Of a stretch of DNA of 64,000 nucleotides, positions 53,902 through 63,318 are shown in pieces. Position numbers and translations under genes: made by a program. Where the stretch lies: the NCBI GenBank assembly GCA_964537055.1, contig CAZHYV010000004.1, positions 62,001-126,000 on the forward strand, given 5' to 3'. Source of the DNA: CAZHYV01 sp964537055 (GTDB taxonomy: Bacteria; Myxococcota_A; Polyangia; Palsa-1104; JAEUJZ01). How positions within the stretch are numbered: the first letter of the stretch is position 1; each line of letters starts with the position of its first letter. The notes beneath the pieces are model-generated. The model saw nothing but the letters and a program-made list of their open reading frames with translations, searched no databases and was not told where the DNA came from.

Positions 53902-55191
53902 CTATCTGGCTTTGCTAGGTTCGATCACCTCTTTGCCGTGGAGATACGGCCTAAGCACCTTGGGAATTTGTACACTGCCATCAGGTTGCTGATAGGTTTC
54001 TAAAACGGCTATCACCGTCCGAGGAAGCGCTAAACCTGATCCATTGAGCGTATGCACAAACCGAGGTTTTTCCCCAGGAGAACGATACTTAATCTGTGCC
54101 CGCCGCGCTTGGAAATCCCCGAAGTTGCTGCAAGAAGAGACCTCAAGCCACTCGTTTACCCCCGGAGAAAAGACCTCGAGATCATACTTTTCACAAGCTG
54201 CAAACGAGAGATCCGCCGTACACATCTGGATCACTCGATAGGGAAGCTCAAGGCGTTTTAAGATTTCCTCTGCGTTGCTGAGCAGTACCTTCAGCTCTCG
54301 CTTGCTCTCCTCGGGTTTTACAAATTTGACCATCTCTACCTTATCAAACTGATGACCCCGTTTGATCCCCCGGGTATCCTTACCTGCGGCCAATTTTTCT
54401 CTTCGGAAGCACGCTGTATAGGCGACATGGTTGATGGGTAATTCTTCTTCCTTGAGGATTTCGTCTCGGTATAAATTGGTGACCGGAACTTCCGCGGTAG
54501 GAATAAAATAAAAATCTTCCTCCGCATCTCGATAAAGGTTATCTCCAAACTTAGGGAGCTGCGCAGTCCCATACAGGCATAGCTGCCTTACCATATAAGG
54601 AGGCATGACCTCAGTATATCCCTGCTCGATATGTACATCGATCATCCACTGGATCAAGGCTCTCTGCAGGGCCGCCCCTGCCCCTTTAAGCACGTAAAAG
54701 CGCGAGCCTGAGATTTTCACACCTCGCTCAAAGTCTAAAATCCCTAAGGATTCTCCGAGCTCCCAGTGGGTTTTTGGCGAAAAAGAAAATGGTCTCTTTT
54801 TCCCCTCCTCTCGCACTACTTTATTTTCCGAATCACTATGACCCAGTGGAACTTCTTCATCAGGCAGGTTGGGAAGTTGAAGAGACAACTTCTCCAGCTC
54901 TTCTTCAATTTGGCGAAGTTCTGCGTCCAGAAGCACCACTTGCCTTTTGACCGCATCCATCTTTTCGATCAAAGCTTTTCGCTTTTCGGCGTCTTTTTCC
55001 TGAGCAATTACCTGCGAAGCCTGGTTCCGCTGCTGCTTAAGCTCTTCAGCAGCAAACAAATTCTGCCGACGGCGTTCGTCAAGCACGATGACTTTTTGCA
55101 TCGTCATATAGGCTTCTTGGTCAAACAGACGCTCTTGATAAATTTTTGCAACCTGGGCAGAGTGTTCTCGTAATAGTTTTGGATCAAGCAT
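53902..55191 (-). CDS. serS: seryl-tRNA synthetase
   Basis: Charges tRNA-Ser and tRNA-Sec (class II). 429 residues. N-terminal coiled-coil arm (residues 1-115), then motif 1 in the QRALIQWMIDVHIEQGYTEVMPP region, TAEVPVTNLY, motif 2 ACFRREKLAAGKDTRGIKRGHQF-type text (FRREKLAAGKDTRG then RGHQFDKVE) and motif 3 LNGSGLALPRTVIAVLETYQ. Starts MLDPKLLREHS as usual. Monocistronic by appearance. Confidence 0.98.
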   Translation of the reverse strand: MLDPKLLREHSAQVAKIYQERLFDQEAYMTMQKVIVLDERRRQNLFAAEELKQQRNQASQVIAQEKDAEKRKALIEKMDAVKRQVVLLDAELRQIEEELEKLSLQLPNLPDEEVPLGHSDSENKVVREEGKKRPFSFSPKTHWELGESLGILDFERGVKISGSRFYVLKGAGAALQRALIQWMIDVHIEQGYTEVMPPYMVRQLCLYGTAQLPKFGDNLYRDAEEDFYFIPTAEVPVTNLYRDEILKEEELPINHVAYTACFRREKLAAGKDTRGIKRGHQFDKVEMVKFVKPEESKRELKVLLSNAEEILKRLELPYRVIQMCTADLSFAACEKYDLEVFSPGVNEWLEVSSCSNFGDFQARRAQIKYRSPGEKPRFVHTLNGSGLALPRTVIAVLETYQQPDGSVQIPKVLRPYLHGKEVIEPSKAR

Positions 55192-55307
55192 ACTCGATAG
55201 ATTGTGCCTGTGTGGACGGTGGTGTCAAGGATTCTTGAGCCCTTTATTTTAGGTTTTTGAAGAAGTTAACCGCAGAACTAAGGATGGTTTGAGATTAGGA
55301 AAAAGAA

Positions 55308-55811
55308 TTAACCAAAGACTTCTTTAAACGCAGGGAGCAGCTTTTGATAAAGTTCCCCAAGAGATTTCCCAATCACCTTCGTCTCAGCAACCACCGGCAT
55401 AAAGTTTGTATCCCCATTCCACCGAGGAACTACGTGGAAATGGCAGTGGTCCGCAATTCCTGCCCCTGCGGCTTTACCGAGGTTCATACCCAGGTTCATG
55501 CCTTCAGGAAGGAGTTCTTGCTTGAGGATGGCAACGGTTTTTTGAAGGAGTTCACAAAGGGCTTGGTATTCTTCTTTCGGAAGCTCGCTAAGATCAGAGA
55601 CGTGCCTTCTAGGAATCACCATAAGATGCCCTGCATTATAAGGATAAAGATTAAAAATAACGAACGCTTTCTCTGAAGAGTAGAGAATAAAATGCTCCTT
55701 ATAGGAAGCAGGACCTTTTTGAGGAAACTCACAAAAGATACACCCCTCGCTCTTTTTTTCACCCTTGCGAATGTAGCTAGCCCGCCAGGGAGCCCAAAGA
55801 TTCTCTATCAT
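55308..55811 (-). CDS. HIT family protein (Ap4A hydrolase-like)
   Basis: 167 residues. The histidine-triad motif DHCHFHVVPRW (His122, 124 and 126) is intact. A CIFCEFP motif near residue 24-30 is typical of the branch related to AP-4-A phosphorylases and bacterial HinT-like enzymes. Substrate not fixed by sequence: probably a dinucleoside polyphosphate or nucleotidyl conjugate. Located 116 nt upstream of serS on the same strand. Confidence 0.93.
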   Translation of the reverse strand: MIENLWAPWRASYIRKGEKKSEGCIFCEFPQKGPASYKEHFILYSSEKAFVIFNLYPYNAGHLMVIPRRHVSDLSELPKEEYQALCELLQKTVAILKQELLPEGMNLGMNLGKAAGAGIADHCHFHVVPRWNGDTNFMPVVAETKVIGKSLGELYQKLLPAFKEVFG

Positions 55812-55977
55812 TATTTTTCCTTATCATGATCCCTGCCAAAAAACCAGAAATCCCCTACAAAGAAAGATAAAGAAAAGAAATGAATCCTCGAGAAGAGTTC
55901 TTTAGGGAAGGATAGGAAAGACCGGTAAAAGGCTTTCGAAGATGAGAGAAGAAACAGATAGGAAGAAAGTAGAATTT

Positions 55978-57714
55978 TTACGTGTCAGAGTCTTCAGAAG
56001 AAGCTTTTTTCTTCTTGTTCTTCTGCTTTCCAAACACATCCGCCAAGGTGGCTCCGCCTGATTCGTTGGCCTTGTATCCTTGCGCCATAGAAATCTCAGC
56101 ACGCCTTTGGGCAGATCTCATCGAAAGACCAATCTTCCGCTCTTCGGGATCGACCAGAACAACTTCGGCCTGAACCTCTTGGCCAGGCTTCAAAGCCGCT
56201 TTAGGGTCTCCGCCTTTGTCATCTACAATTTCAGAAATGTGAATGAGTCCTTCAATGCCCTGACCTAGTTCAACGAAAGCGCCAAAGTCTAGCATTTTTA
56301 CTACTTTCGCGGTTACAATCTTGCCGACGGGCAGTTCGGCAGGGATATGCGCCCATGGATCTTCGGCAAGCTGTTTGATGCCTAGCGAAATTTTTGGCTT
56401 ATCTACTTCTCCCATATCGATCTGTAAGACAACAGCCTCGATCTCATCCCCTTTGTTATACATTTCGGAAGGATTCTTAACCCTCTGGGTCCAGCTAAGA
56501 TCAGACACATGGACCAGACCGTCAATCCCCTCTTCAATCTCAACAAACAAACCAAAGTCTGTCACATTGCGGATAGTTCCTTTGACTTTGGCGCCAATTG
56601 GGTACTTCTCTAATAAAGCTTCGTAGGGGTTTGGCTCAAGCTGTTTCATCCCTAGTGAGATCCGGTTGTTTGCAGGATCTACTTCTAGCACAACTGCTTC
56701 CACCGTGTCGCCAATGGCCACCATCTTCGAAGGATGCTTAATTCTTCGCGTCCATGACATTTCGCTGACGTGGATAAGACCCTCAATTCCTTCTTCAAGC
56801 TCAATGAAGGCGCCATAATCTTTGAGAGAGACAACCTTTCCACGAACCACAGTTCCAGGTTTATATCTCTCTGGCGCTGTTTTCCATGGATCTTCGGTAA
56901 TTTGCTTCATCCCCAGGCTAACCCGCTCGGTGTCTGTATTAAACTTGAGCACCTTCACCCTGATATGATCTCCGACTCGAAATAGTTCGGATGGGTGGTT
57001 CACTCGACCCCAGCTCATATCGGTGATATGAAGCAATCCATCGATGCCTCCAAGATCAATAAAAGCACCGTACTCTGTCAGATTCTTTACGATTCCTTCG
57101 ACGATTTGGCCTTCCTGAAGTCTTTCAATGGTGTGTTCTTTCAGATGGGCACGTTCTTGCTCTAACAGAGCTCTTCGAGAAAGTACGATGTTGCCCCGCT
57201 TTTTGTTAAACTTAATTACTTTAAATTTGTAGGATTTACCAATGTATCCTTCGAGATTCCGCACAGGACGCAAGTCGACTTGGGAACCGGGCAGAAATGC
57301 CTTGACTCCTCCTCGAATCTGGACGGCAAGCCCGCCCTTCACTCGCTGGATCACAACACCTTCGATAAGTTCATCTTTCTCACAGGCAACCGCGATCTCA
57401 TCCCATACCTTGAGGCGATCTGCCTCTTCTTTTGAGAGGACACAAAGACCGTTTTCATTCTCTCGGCTCTTTAAAACTACACCTACGGTATCACCCACAT
57501 TTGCGGCAAGTTGACCGTCAGGGCCCATAAATTCAGCAATAGGAACCTGGCCTTCTGATTTATAACCGACATCGATGAGAACATGGTCTTTTGTGATCTG
57601 GACAATACGTCCTTGAATGACTTTGCCCTCGGCAACTTGTTCATTCTTTAGACTTTCTTCAAATAATGATGCGAAGGATTCTTCTTGGGAGGGGGACTGT
57701 TGGGACATGAACAT
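55978..57714 (-). CDS. rpsA: 30S ribosomal protein S1
   Basis: 578 residues with six S1 (OB-fold) domains, recognisable by GKVIQGRIVQITKDHVLIDV, ELIEGVVIQRVKGGLAVQI, GQIVEGIVKNLTEYGAFIDL, GTVVRGKVVSLKDYGAFIEL, GAKVKGTIRNVTDFGLFVEI and GKIVTAKVVKMLDFGAFVEL. It unwinds mRNA and helps 30S initiation. cmk lies upstream on the same strand, the conserved cmk-rpsA order. The C-terminal tail is Lys/Glu-rich. Confidence 0.98.
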   Translation of the reverse strand: MFMSQQSPSQEESFASLFEESLKNEQVAEGKVIQGRIVQITKDHVLIDVGYKSEGQVPIAEFMGPDGQLAANVGDTVGVVLKSRENENGLCVLSKEEADRLKVWDEIAVACEKDELIEGVVIQRVKGGLAVQIRGGVKAFLPGSQVDLRPVRNLEGYIGKSYKFKVIKFNKKRGNIVLSRRALLEQERAHLKEHTIERLQEGQIVEGIVKNLTEYGAFIDLGGIDGLLHITDMSWGRVNHPSELFRVGDHIRVKVLKFNTDTERVSLGMKQITEDPWKTAPERYKPGTVVRGKVVSLKDYGAFIELEEGIEGLIHVSEMSWTRRIKHPSKMVAIGDTVEAVVLEVDPANNRISLGMKQLEPNPYEALLEKYPIGAKVKGTIRNVTDFGLFVEIEEGIDGLVHVSDLSWTQRVKNPSEMYNKGDEIEAVVLQIDMGEVDKPKISLGIKQLAEDPWAHIPAELPVGKIVTAKVVKMLDFGAFVELGQGIEGLIHISEIVDDKGGDPKAALKPGQEVQAEVVLVDPEERKIGLSMRSAQRRAEISMAQGYKANESGGATLADVFGKQKNKKKKASSEDSDT

Positions 57715-57945
57715 GCGTTTTGTGGTTCTCTCTTTCTTCGGTAAGTGACCGAAACACCTGCGATCTAAAGGGCTGCATTCTGTATGATAAACACCAGAGA
57801 TTTCAGAGAATTTGTGAATATGATGTAAAAACCAAGCTCGCAGCCCTGAAATCTTCCTAAGAATTTACCGCCTTTTAGGTTTCCGGGTCAAGAGAATTTC
57901 TATTCGTAAGCAAGGTCACTACCCACCGTTTTTAAGCAACCTCCC

Positions 57946-58617
57946 TCATGGAAAAGAGCGAAGTCGCTCTTTATAGATTCTTTCCATCTGATTTACTACC
58001 TGCTCCAACGTCAGATCACTTGTGTCGATCAAAACCGCATCTTCGGGCCGCTTGAGTGGTGCTACTGAACGTTCGGAATCCCTCCCATCACGTGTAGTTT
58101 GTTCTTGAAGAATCTGCGCTAACGTCATCTCCACCCCAGCACTTTTTATTTCCTCCAACCTCCTCTGGGCTCTTACTTCAGGACGGGCGGTTAAAAAAAA
58201 CTTCAGAGGCGCATGAGGGAGAACCACAGTTCCCACGTCTCTGCCTTCCACTACACAAGAGCCTTTCCCAGCCAGGTCCCTTTGAATAGGCAAGAGTGCC
58301 TCTCGGACCGCAGCATACGGAGAAACTAACGAGGCTCCCTCAGAAATTTCAGGAGACCGGATTTCCTGGGTCACTTCTTCAGTCCCTAGAAAGACACGGA
58401 CGAACCCACGTTCGCGTTGAAAGCAGATCGGTAGATCTTTAGCTAACTCTTTTAGATGCACCTCGTCGGTGTAGGAGACATTTTTCCTTTTTGCCAGGAG
58501 TGCAAGGCAACGATAGATCGCGCCCGTATCGAGCAGATAGAACCCCAACCTTTTTGCTAGCATTTTCGCAACCGTCGACTTCCCCGCCCCCGCAGGTCCA
58601 TCAATGGTAATCATCAT
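57946..58617 (-). CDS. cmk: cytidylate kinase
   Basis: Phosphorylates CMP and dCMP. 224 residues from the ATG at 58617, with GGAG 6 nt before it; the frame is open to 58704 but the extra residues precede the Walker A motif DGPAGAGKSTVAK. Other motifs: DTGAIYRCLA, VEGRDVGTVVLPHAPLKFFLTA and the substrate-binding RDGRDSERSVAPL-type loop (TTRDGRDSERSVAP). Divergent from asnS and upstream of rpsA. Confidence 0.97.
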   Translation of the reverse strand: MMITIDGPAGAGKSTVAKMLAKRLGFYLLDTGAIYRCLALLAKRKNVSYTDEVHLKELAKDLPICFQRERGFVRVFLGTEEVTQEIRSPEISEGASLVSPYAAVREALLPIQRDLAGKGSCVVEGRDVGTVVLPHAPLKFFLTARPEVRAQRRLEEIKSAGVEMTLAQILQEQTTRDGRDSERSVAPLKRPEDAVLIDTSDLTLEQVVNQMERIYKERLRSFP

Positions 58618-58709
58618 ACGGTTCTCCAAATAGCTCATTTTTCTATCCATGCTCCAAAGAGAACCATACCTATTTTGCGTTCTTCCGAAAAGTAAGATAT
58701 ACAAGTTTT

Positions 58710-60026
58710 ATGTCTTTTTCTTCTCCAAATATGCCACAAACTTGGATCTGCGATCTACCCAAACACATTGGAGGTTTGGTCGAACTACGCGGCTGGCTTC
58801 ACCAGCGTAGCTCGAAGGGAAAGTTACATTTTTTGAAAGTCCGAGATGGGTCAGGGTTCGTGCAAGCCGTGGTCTTTCAAGGAGATGTCTCTCAAGAGGT
58901 CTTTTATGAGGCAGACCATCTTCCTCAGGAGACCTCTATCATCATCCGGGGGATTGTCAAAGAGGACAAGCGCTCAGCGTCAGGCGTTGAATTGCAGGTA
59001 CAAGACTTACAGGTGATTGCCAAACCCACCCTCGAATTTCCAATTAGTCCAAAGGAACATGGTATTGCCTTCCTAATGGATCAGCGGCATCTATGGCTTC
59101 GTAGCAAGCGGCAAGTTGCCATTATGCGAATTCGTGCAGAGCTGGTCGCAGCCATCAGGCAGTACTTTGATGGGAAAGGATTTACCCTGGTGGATGCGCC
59201 GATCTTTACTCCTTCCGCGTGTGAGGGAACCACCAATTTATTCGAGGTGAAATATTTTGATGAGAAAGCGTATCTTACGCAATCGGGACAGCTCTACATG
59301 GAAGCGGCTGCCATGGCGCTTGGGAGAGTTTACTGCTTTGGACCTACGTTTCGGGCGGAGAAGTCGAAGACTCGTAGACACTTAACCGAGTTTTGGATGG
59401 TCGAGCCTGAAGTCGCCTTCATGGATTTGGCGGGAGATATGGATTTAGCAGAGGATTTTCTGGTCGAAATTGTTGCCCGAGTTCTAAAAAACTGCCAGGC
59501 AGAACTTGAGGTCCTCGAACGGAATGTCTCTTCCTTAGAGCGAGTGAAAAAACCTTTTCCTCGCATTCGTTATGAAGAAGCCTTAGAGATTTTAGCAAAA
59601 CACGGAAAGCATGTACCGTTCGGCGAGGATTTCGGCGGAGATGAAGAAACAGTGATTAGTGAGCAGTTTGATCGGCCTGTGATGATCCACAGGTACCCAA
59701 AACAGGTAAAAGCTTTCTATTTTAAACCGGACCCAGAGGATGAACGCTTGGCTCTTTGCGTGGACGTCATCGCCCCTGAAGGCGCAGGTGAAATCATTGG
59801 TGGGGGTCAGCGCGAGGATGACCTTGATAGGCTTCTATCCCAAATTGATTTACACAAGCTCCCTAAAGAAGCATTCGAGTGGTTTTTAGATTTACGTCGA
59901 TATGGGTCAGTACCGCATGCAGGTTTTGGATTAGGTCTTGAGCGTACCGTCGGTTGGATTTGCGGCCTGCATCACGTTCGAGAAACCATCCCCTTCCCAC
60001 GAATGCTCGAGCGTCTTAAGCCATAA
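58710..60026 (+). CDS. asnS: asparaginyl-tRNA synthetase
   Basis: 438 residues, class II. N-terminal OB-fold anticodon-binding domain (VELRGWLHQRSSKGKLHFLKVRDG), then motif 1 (RAELVAAIRQYFDGKGFTLVDAP), motif 2 (FRAEKSKTRRHLTEFWMVEPEV, with the Glu that distinguishes AsnRS from AspRS) and motif 3 (GFGLGLERTVGWI). The GAGEIIGGGQRED loop is typical of AsnRS. Its presence suggests that Asn-tRNA need not be made by GatCAB amidation. Confidence 0.97.
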   Translation: MSFSSPNMPQTWICDLPKHIGGLVELRGWLHQRSSKGKLHFLKVRDGSGFVQAVVFQGDVSQEVFYEADHLPQETSIIIRGIVKEDKRSASGVELQVQDLQVIAKPTLEFPISPKEHGIAFLMDQRHLWLRSKRQVAIMRIRAELVAAIRQYFDGKGFTLVDAPIFTPSACEGTTNLFEVKYFDEKAYLTQSGQLYMEAAAMALGRVYCFGPTFRAEKSKTRRHLTEFWMVEPEVAFMDLAGDMDLAEDFLVEIVARVLKNCQAELEVLERNVSSLERVKKPFPRIRYEEALEILAKHGKHVPFGEDFGGDEETVISEQFDRPVMIHRYPKQVKAFYFKPDPEDERLALCVDVIAPEGAGEIIGGGQREDDLDRLLSQIDLHKLPKEAFEWFLDLRRYGSVPHAGFGLGLERTVGWICGLHHVRETIPFPRMLERLKP

Positions 60027-60091
60027 ACTTACCCCGGAGACAACTGCTCTTTCTTATCGGAGAGCACCTTATAGCAAGGCATCTCTGCTCC

Positions 60092-61702
60092 CTACTCTAA
60101 CTGTACCCATTGCTCGTAGTCTGGGTAAATTCGTGCCTGGGCTTTTATCGATTCGCACTCAACCCATACATCACCGGGAGGAAGGTTCTGAACGGAGAAC
60201 TCACCTTTTTCGTCAGTGGTTACATGACCCACTACCTCTCCAGCCCCATTGCGAATGCTCACCTTTTTTCCTGAGATTTCTTTTGATGTCCGCAATCTTC
60301 CTTTTAACCGACCTGCCTGGTCTAGCTCGATTCGTAAATCTCGATAAGAAATTTCTTGTTCGACCTTCATTTTCTTTTTCACCGGCACGTAGCCTTCTGC
60401 CTGTACAGAAAGATCAATGTCCCCTTTTGGGGCAGATAAAATTACAAAATGTCCGTTTCTATCAGGGAAAACGGTGTGTTCGACATTCTGAAAACTCCAA
60501 CGAACCTGCGCCTTGGTAGGAATTGCAAAACCACGATAGTTAGTCACAATACCCTCAATACGCACCCCCTTATGCAAAGTAAGCGTAAGCATGGGAGCGT
60601 TTTTTAATTCCTCAGGAGAATAGGACTTTTCAAACGACCCTAGTAGATTATGGCTGATTTTTAAGGTGGCTGGTTGGAGAGAGACCTGGGGCAATATGCA
60701 TTTCCCTACGCCATCGGTAAGACAGGAGGGAGAAAACCCACCCACTTCTTGGATCCGCACCAAAGCGCCTGAGACCTTCCTCCCCTGTTCATCTAAGACT
60801 TCTATCTGCAAATCTTGCTTCTCTAACGAATTTTCTTCAGGCAAACCAAATGGATCACTCGATAGGGAGGGCATATCAGGCATCAAAACCAGAGCAACAA
60901 AAATTCCTTCGGATTGACATCTTTCTTCATCGGAGATTATGACTTTTTTAGTACCCAACCCTTGAGATTCCATAGAGTTTATCTCCTTGCTAAGATTTGC
61001 CTCTTGGGTTTGAGCAGATCGAGATGCCTCTACATCCCGTATCCTTACGATAGCTTTTGCATTTCCATCTGTTGTTATCGCAGAAATTTGAACCAATTCA
61101 TCAGGCAGCTCAGAAAAGGCAACCATTCCCTTGGCATTGGTTTTTTTTCGGGTTGCCTGGGCTGATTGTAGTTGAGGCTGAGCAGGAGATGTAAGATTTT
61201 GGGAAGAACTTTTCTCGCCATAAGGTTTCTTGACGATCACCTCTTCGGGATAGGGAAGATTCCCATAAACGACCCCTAATTCCCCTTTTGATTCAAATCG
61301 GTAAGGCCCGTAATGATACATCTCTGACGAAAAAGGCTCTGCTACAACTTCTACCTGAGAAACAGGCTTTTGTGCCTGAGAAAGAACTTCCACACAGAGT
61401 AGTTTCTTTTGCTTCAAACGTTCTTTGGAATCATCTTTAGGAAGTTCGCCTATAGAGGGATTGTCTGGGTTTGCTATTGTTTTTATCACCATGGTTTGAG
61501 AAATCGTTGTCTGAGAAATTTGAGAAGTGGAAGAAGTAACTTGATTTTTCAATGGGTTATTTCCTACCGTGGGTGGGTTCGTAAACGAAATCCCTTTTCC
61601 AATCATCCATCCTACAAGGATTCCTACCGTGGCTAGACCCAGCTTTTGAGCCCAATCCATCTTTGCTTGCCATTTTTTTCTTGGAGGCATCTTTTCATTC
61701 AT
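60092..61702 (-). CDS. membrane-anchored carboxypeptidase-regulatory-like domain protein
   Basis: About 536 residues from the ATG at 61702 (MNEKMPPRKKWQ); the frame is open to 61837. One TM helix near residues 18-36 (LGLATVGILVGWMIGKGISF) places the rest outside the cytoplasm. The C-terminal 240 residues hold three or more CarboxypepD_reg/Ig-like units (LQIEVLDEQGRKVSGALVRI, RIEGIVTNYRGFAIPTKAQV, RLKGRLRTSKEISGKKVSI ... TTDEKGEFSVQNLPPG). No catalytic residues. Low-complexity Ser/Thr/Gln stretches lie between. A surface or periplasmic binding protein is likely; partner unknown. Convergent with asnS and divergent from rpmB. Confidence 0.75.
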   Translation of the reverse strand: MNEKMPPRKKWQAKMDWAQKLGLATVGILVGWMIGKGISFTNPPTVGNNPLKNQVTSSTSQISQTTISQTMVIKTIANPDNPSIGELPKDDSKERLKQKKLLCVEVLSQAQKPVSQVEVVAEPFSSEMYHYGPYRFESKGELGVVYGNLPYPEEVIVKKPYGEKSSSQNLTSPAQPQLQSAQATRKKTNAKGMVAFSELPDELVQISAITTDGNAKAIVRIRDVEASRSAQTQEANLSKEINSMESQGLGTKKVIISDEERCQSEGIFVALVLMPDMPSLSSDPFGLPEENSLEKQDLQIEVLDEQGRKVSGALVRIQEVGGFSPSCLTDGVGKCILPQVSLQPATLKISHNLLGSFEKSYSPEELKNAPMLTLTLHKGVRIEGIVTNYRGFAIPTKAQVRWSFQNVEHTVFPDRNGHFVILSAPKGDIDLSVQAEGYVPVKKKMKVEQEISYRDLRIELDQAGRLKGRLRTSKEISGKKVSIRNGAGEVVGHVTTDEKGEFSVQNLPPGDVWVECESIKAQARIYPDYEQWVQLE

Positions 61703-61824
61703 GATATAAGCTTTCTTTTTAAAACCACCGTGGTCAATATAGCCGATCGAGTTTACCATCGGTAAAAATATTAGCTTGTTTGAACCACCTAACAACCTGT
61801 GAATTTGTATTGTAAGAGAAAACC

Positions 61825-62037
61825 ATGGCAAATACATGTGATTTTTGTGATAAAGGCCGGCTGGTCGGTAACAAAATCAGCCACTCCAACATCAAAACCA
61901 AAATGGCTCAACGGCCTAACCTTCAACGGGTACGCGTAACGATCGGCAAGGTGGCAGAACGTGTACGAATTTGTACACGTTGTCTCCGTAGTGGAGCTGT
62001 TGTGAAACGCAGCCGTTCTTTCTCTGCAACTGCGTAG
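61825..62037 (+). CDS. rpmB: 50S ribosomal protein L28, zinc-binding form
   Basis: 70 residues. Begins MANTCDFCDKGRLVGNKISHSN and has the RVRVTIGKVAERVRICTRCLRSG block. Two CxxC pairs (Cys5/8 and Cys50/53) make the zinc-binding C+ version, which in other bacteria is paired with Zur-regulated C- copies. Divergent from the membrane-anchored protein gene. Confidence 0.97.
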   Translation: MANTCDFCDKGRLVGNKISHSNIKTKMAQRPNLQRVRVTIGKVAERVRICTRCLRSGAVVKRSRSFSATA

Positions 62038-62161
62038 CTAAATGTTGTCGGTTCATTTACCAACTCATGAATACTTTAGACTGCGCGGATTCAATTTTTA
62101 CAAATATTGCTTCCTCGTGAAAAATTAGACCCTCACGAGTGCAGTTTATCAAAGGCAGCCG

Positions 62162-62578
62162 TCACTCTGCAAGTAGGCGTACAAGCGCCGCACCGTAGAT
62201 TACTGTATAAGCCATCCATATAAGCGTCGCACCCACGCGGAGCCAAAGTGCGCCTGTCCAACCTTGACGCATCAGGCGGTCAAAGATTAGAGGCTGCATA
62301 GCAAGTCGTAACATCCAGAACAAAACAACGAAGCTGAGTAGAAATCGTGCAAGCTCACTCGGTGCAAGCAGAAGTCCTGGTCTTAGCATTGAGAGTAGCC
62401 CGAGCCCTAGCAAGACAAATGCGAGAAAAAAAGTGTGCACCGCAAAGACACGAGCATTAAGCGGCGACAGTCTCGTCACTTCTTCATTCCAACCTAGGAT
62501 GCGCCATAGCACAGCGTGAAATGCTGAGAGAATGATGAGCGATGCACCTGTGATGCGCAAAACCCACTCTAGCATCAT
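62162..62578 (-). CDS. small four-TM membrane protein, third gene of coupled set
   Basis: 138 residues, family not recognised. Four hydrophobic segments (RITGASLIILSAFHAVLW, FAVHTFFLAFVLLGLGLLSML, FLLSFVVLFWMLRLAMQ, VGATLIWMAYTVIYGAALV). Its ATG overlaps the TGA of the methyltransferase gene (ATGA), so translation is coupled; GGAGG lies just before. Base composition is richer in G+C than most of the window. Confidence 0.75.
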   Translation of the reverse strand: MMLEWVLRITGASLIILSAFHAVLWRILGWNEEVTRLSPLNARVFAVHTFFLAFVLLGLGLLSMLRPGLLLAPSELARFLLSFVVLFWMLRLAMQPLIFDRLMRQGWTGALWLRVGATLIWMAYTVIYGAALVRLLAE

Positions 62579-63318
62579 GCCCTCCGCTCCAACACCAAAA
62601 CGATGACCCACGGTGTCACCCGCATCTCACATGCTACCACAAAATGTGCCTGCGCAGCGAGGCGTAGCCACTCGTGACGCGCTACAAAGTGTAAAAAACC
62701 TGGGCCAAACGCAACAAAGTTCATCGCATCACGTAAATGTTCTACTAGTACCATGCGCCCGCCAGGACGCAGGGCGCGGTATATCTCCTTGAAAAAGCGC
62801 TCGCGGGCCTGTGTGATGCGAATCTCATGGGCAGTAAAAGCCACAAGGACGGCATCGCAGCTCGCCTCCGCAAGCGTCAGTGCCGTAGGTGAACATCTCG
62901 TTGAAACTTGATTTGGTGGCGTCACCGCCCGTGCCCGGCCGATGGATGGCGATTTCATGACCCGCGCATCGAAGATGTCCAGACGCGCGATACAGCGACC
63001 CGGCATGACCTTATCTAGGATGATCTCGCTATCAAGGCCTGCGTGAATCGTCGCCCACGTTTGTACCGGCGTCGCCAGCAGTGCTGGTAGCCACGCGCCG
63101 CTGACCAAAGGTGATCGATCGTAAATATAATGTGAAACGACAAGAGAAACAGCTGACCAAAAAAGCGGCACGGCACATGCTGCAAGGATCCAGACCACTG
63201 CGAATGCAGGCTTTTTCACAAGCATGAAAAGCAGCGCTGCCGAAGCAAACCCCCAGGTACCTGCATAGATCGGCCAGTTATAAAGAAAAATACGTAGACT
63301 GCCGCTTTGTCGATTCAT
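62575..63318 (-). CDS. membrane-linked SAM-dependent methyltransferase-like protein
   Basis: 247 residues from the ATG at 63318, which overlaps the upstream stop by 4 nt. Two N-terminal hydrophobic segments (IYAGTWGFASAALLFML, AVVWILAACAVPLFWSAVSLVV) precede a methyltransferase-like domain with DIFDARVMKSPSIGRARA, DAVLVAFTAHEIR, IYRALRPGGRMVLVEHLRD. The canonical glycine-rich motif I (GxGxG) is not evident: the equivalent region reads VMPGRCIARLDIFDA, as in a subgroup of such proteins I recall but cannot verify. Substrate unknown. Confidence 0.7.
   Translation of the reverse strand: MNRQSGSLRIFLYNWPIYAGTWGFASAALLFMLVKKPAFAVVWILAACAVPLFWSAVSLVVSHYIYDRSPLVSGAWLPALLATPVQTWATIHAGLDSEIILDKVMPGRCIARLDIFDARVMKSPSIGRARAVTPPNQVSTRCSPTALTLAEASCDAVLVAFTAHEIRITQARERFFKEIYRALRPGGRMVLVEHLRDAMNFVAFGPGFLHFVARHEWLRLAAQAHFVVACEMRVTPWVIVLVLERRA

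Noticed and set aside
62114..62139. Hairpin CTCGTGA / TCACGAG as terminator after rpmB
   Set aside because: A 7-bp stem with a 12-nt loop and no T-run; position between convergent genes is suitable, but the evidence is too weak to annotate.
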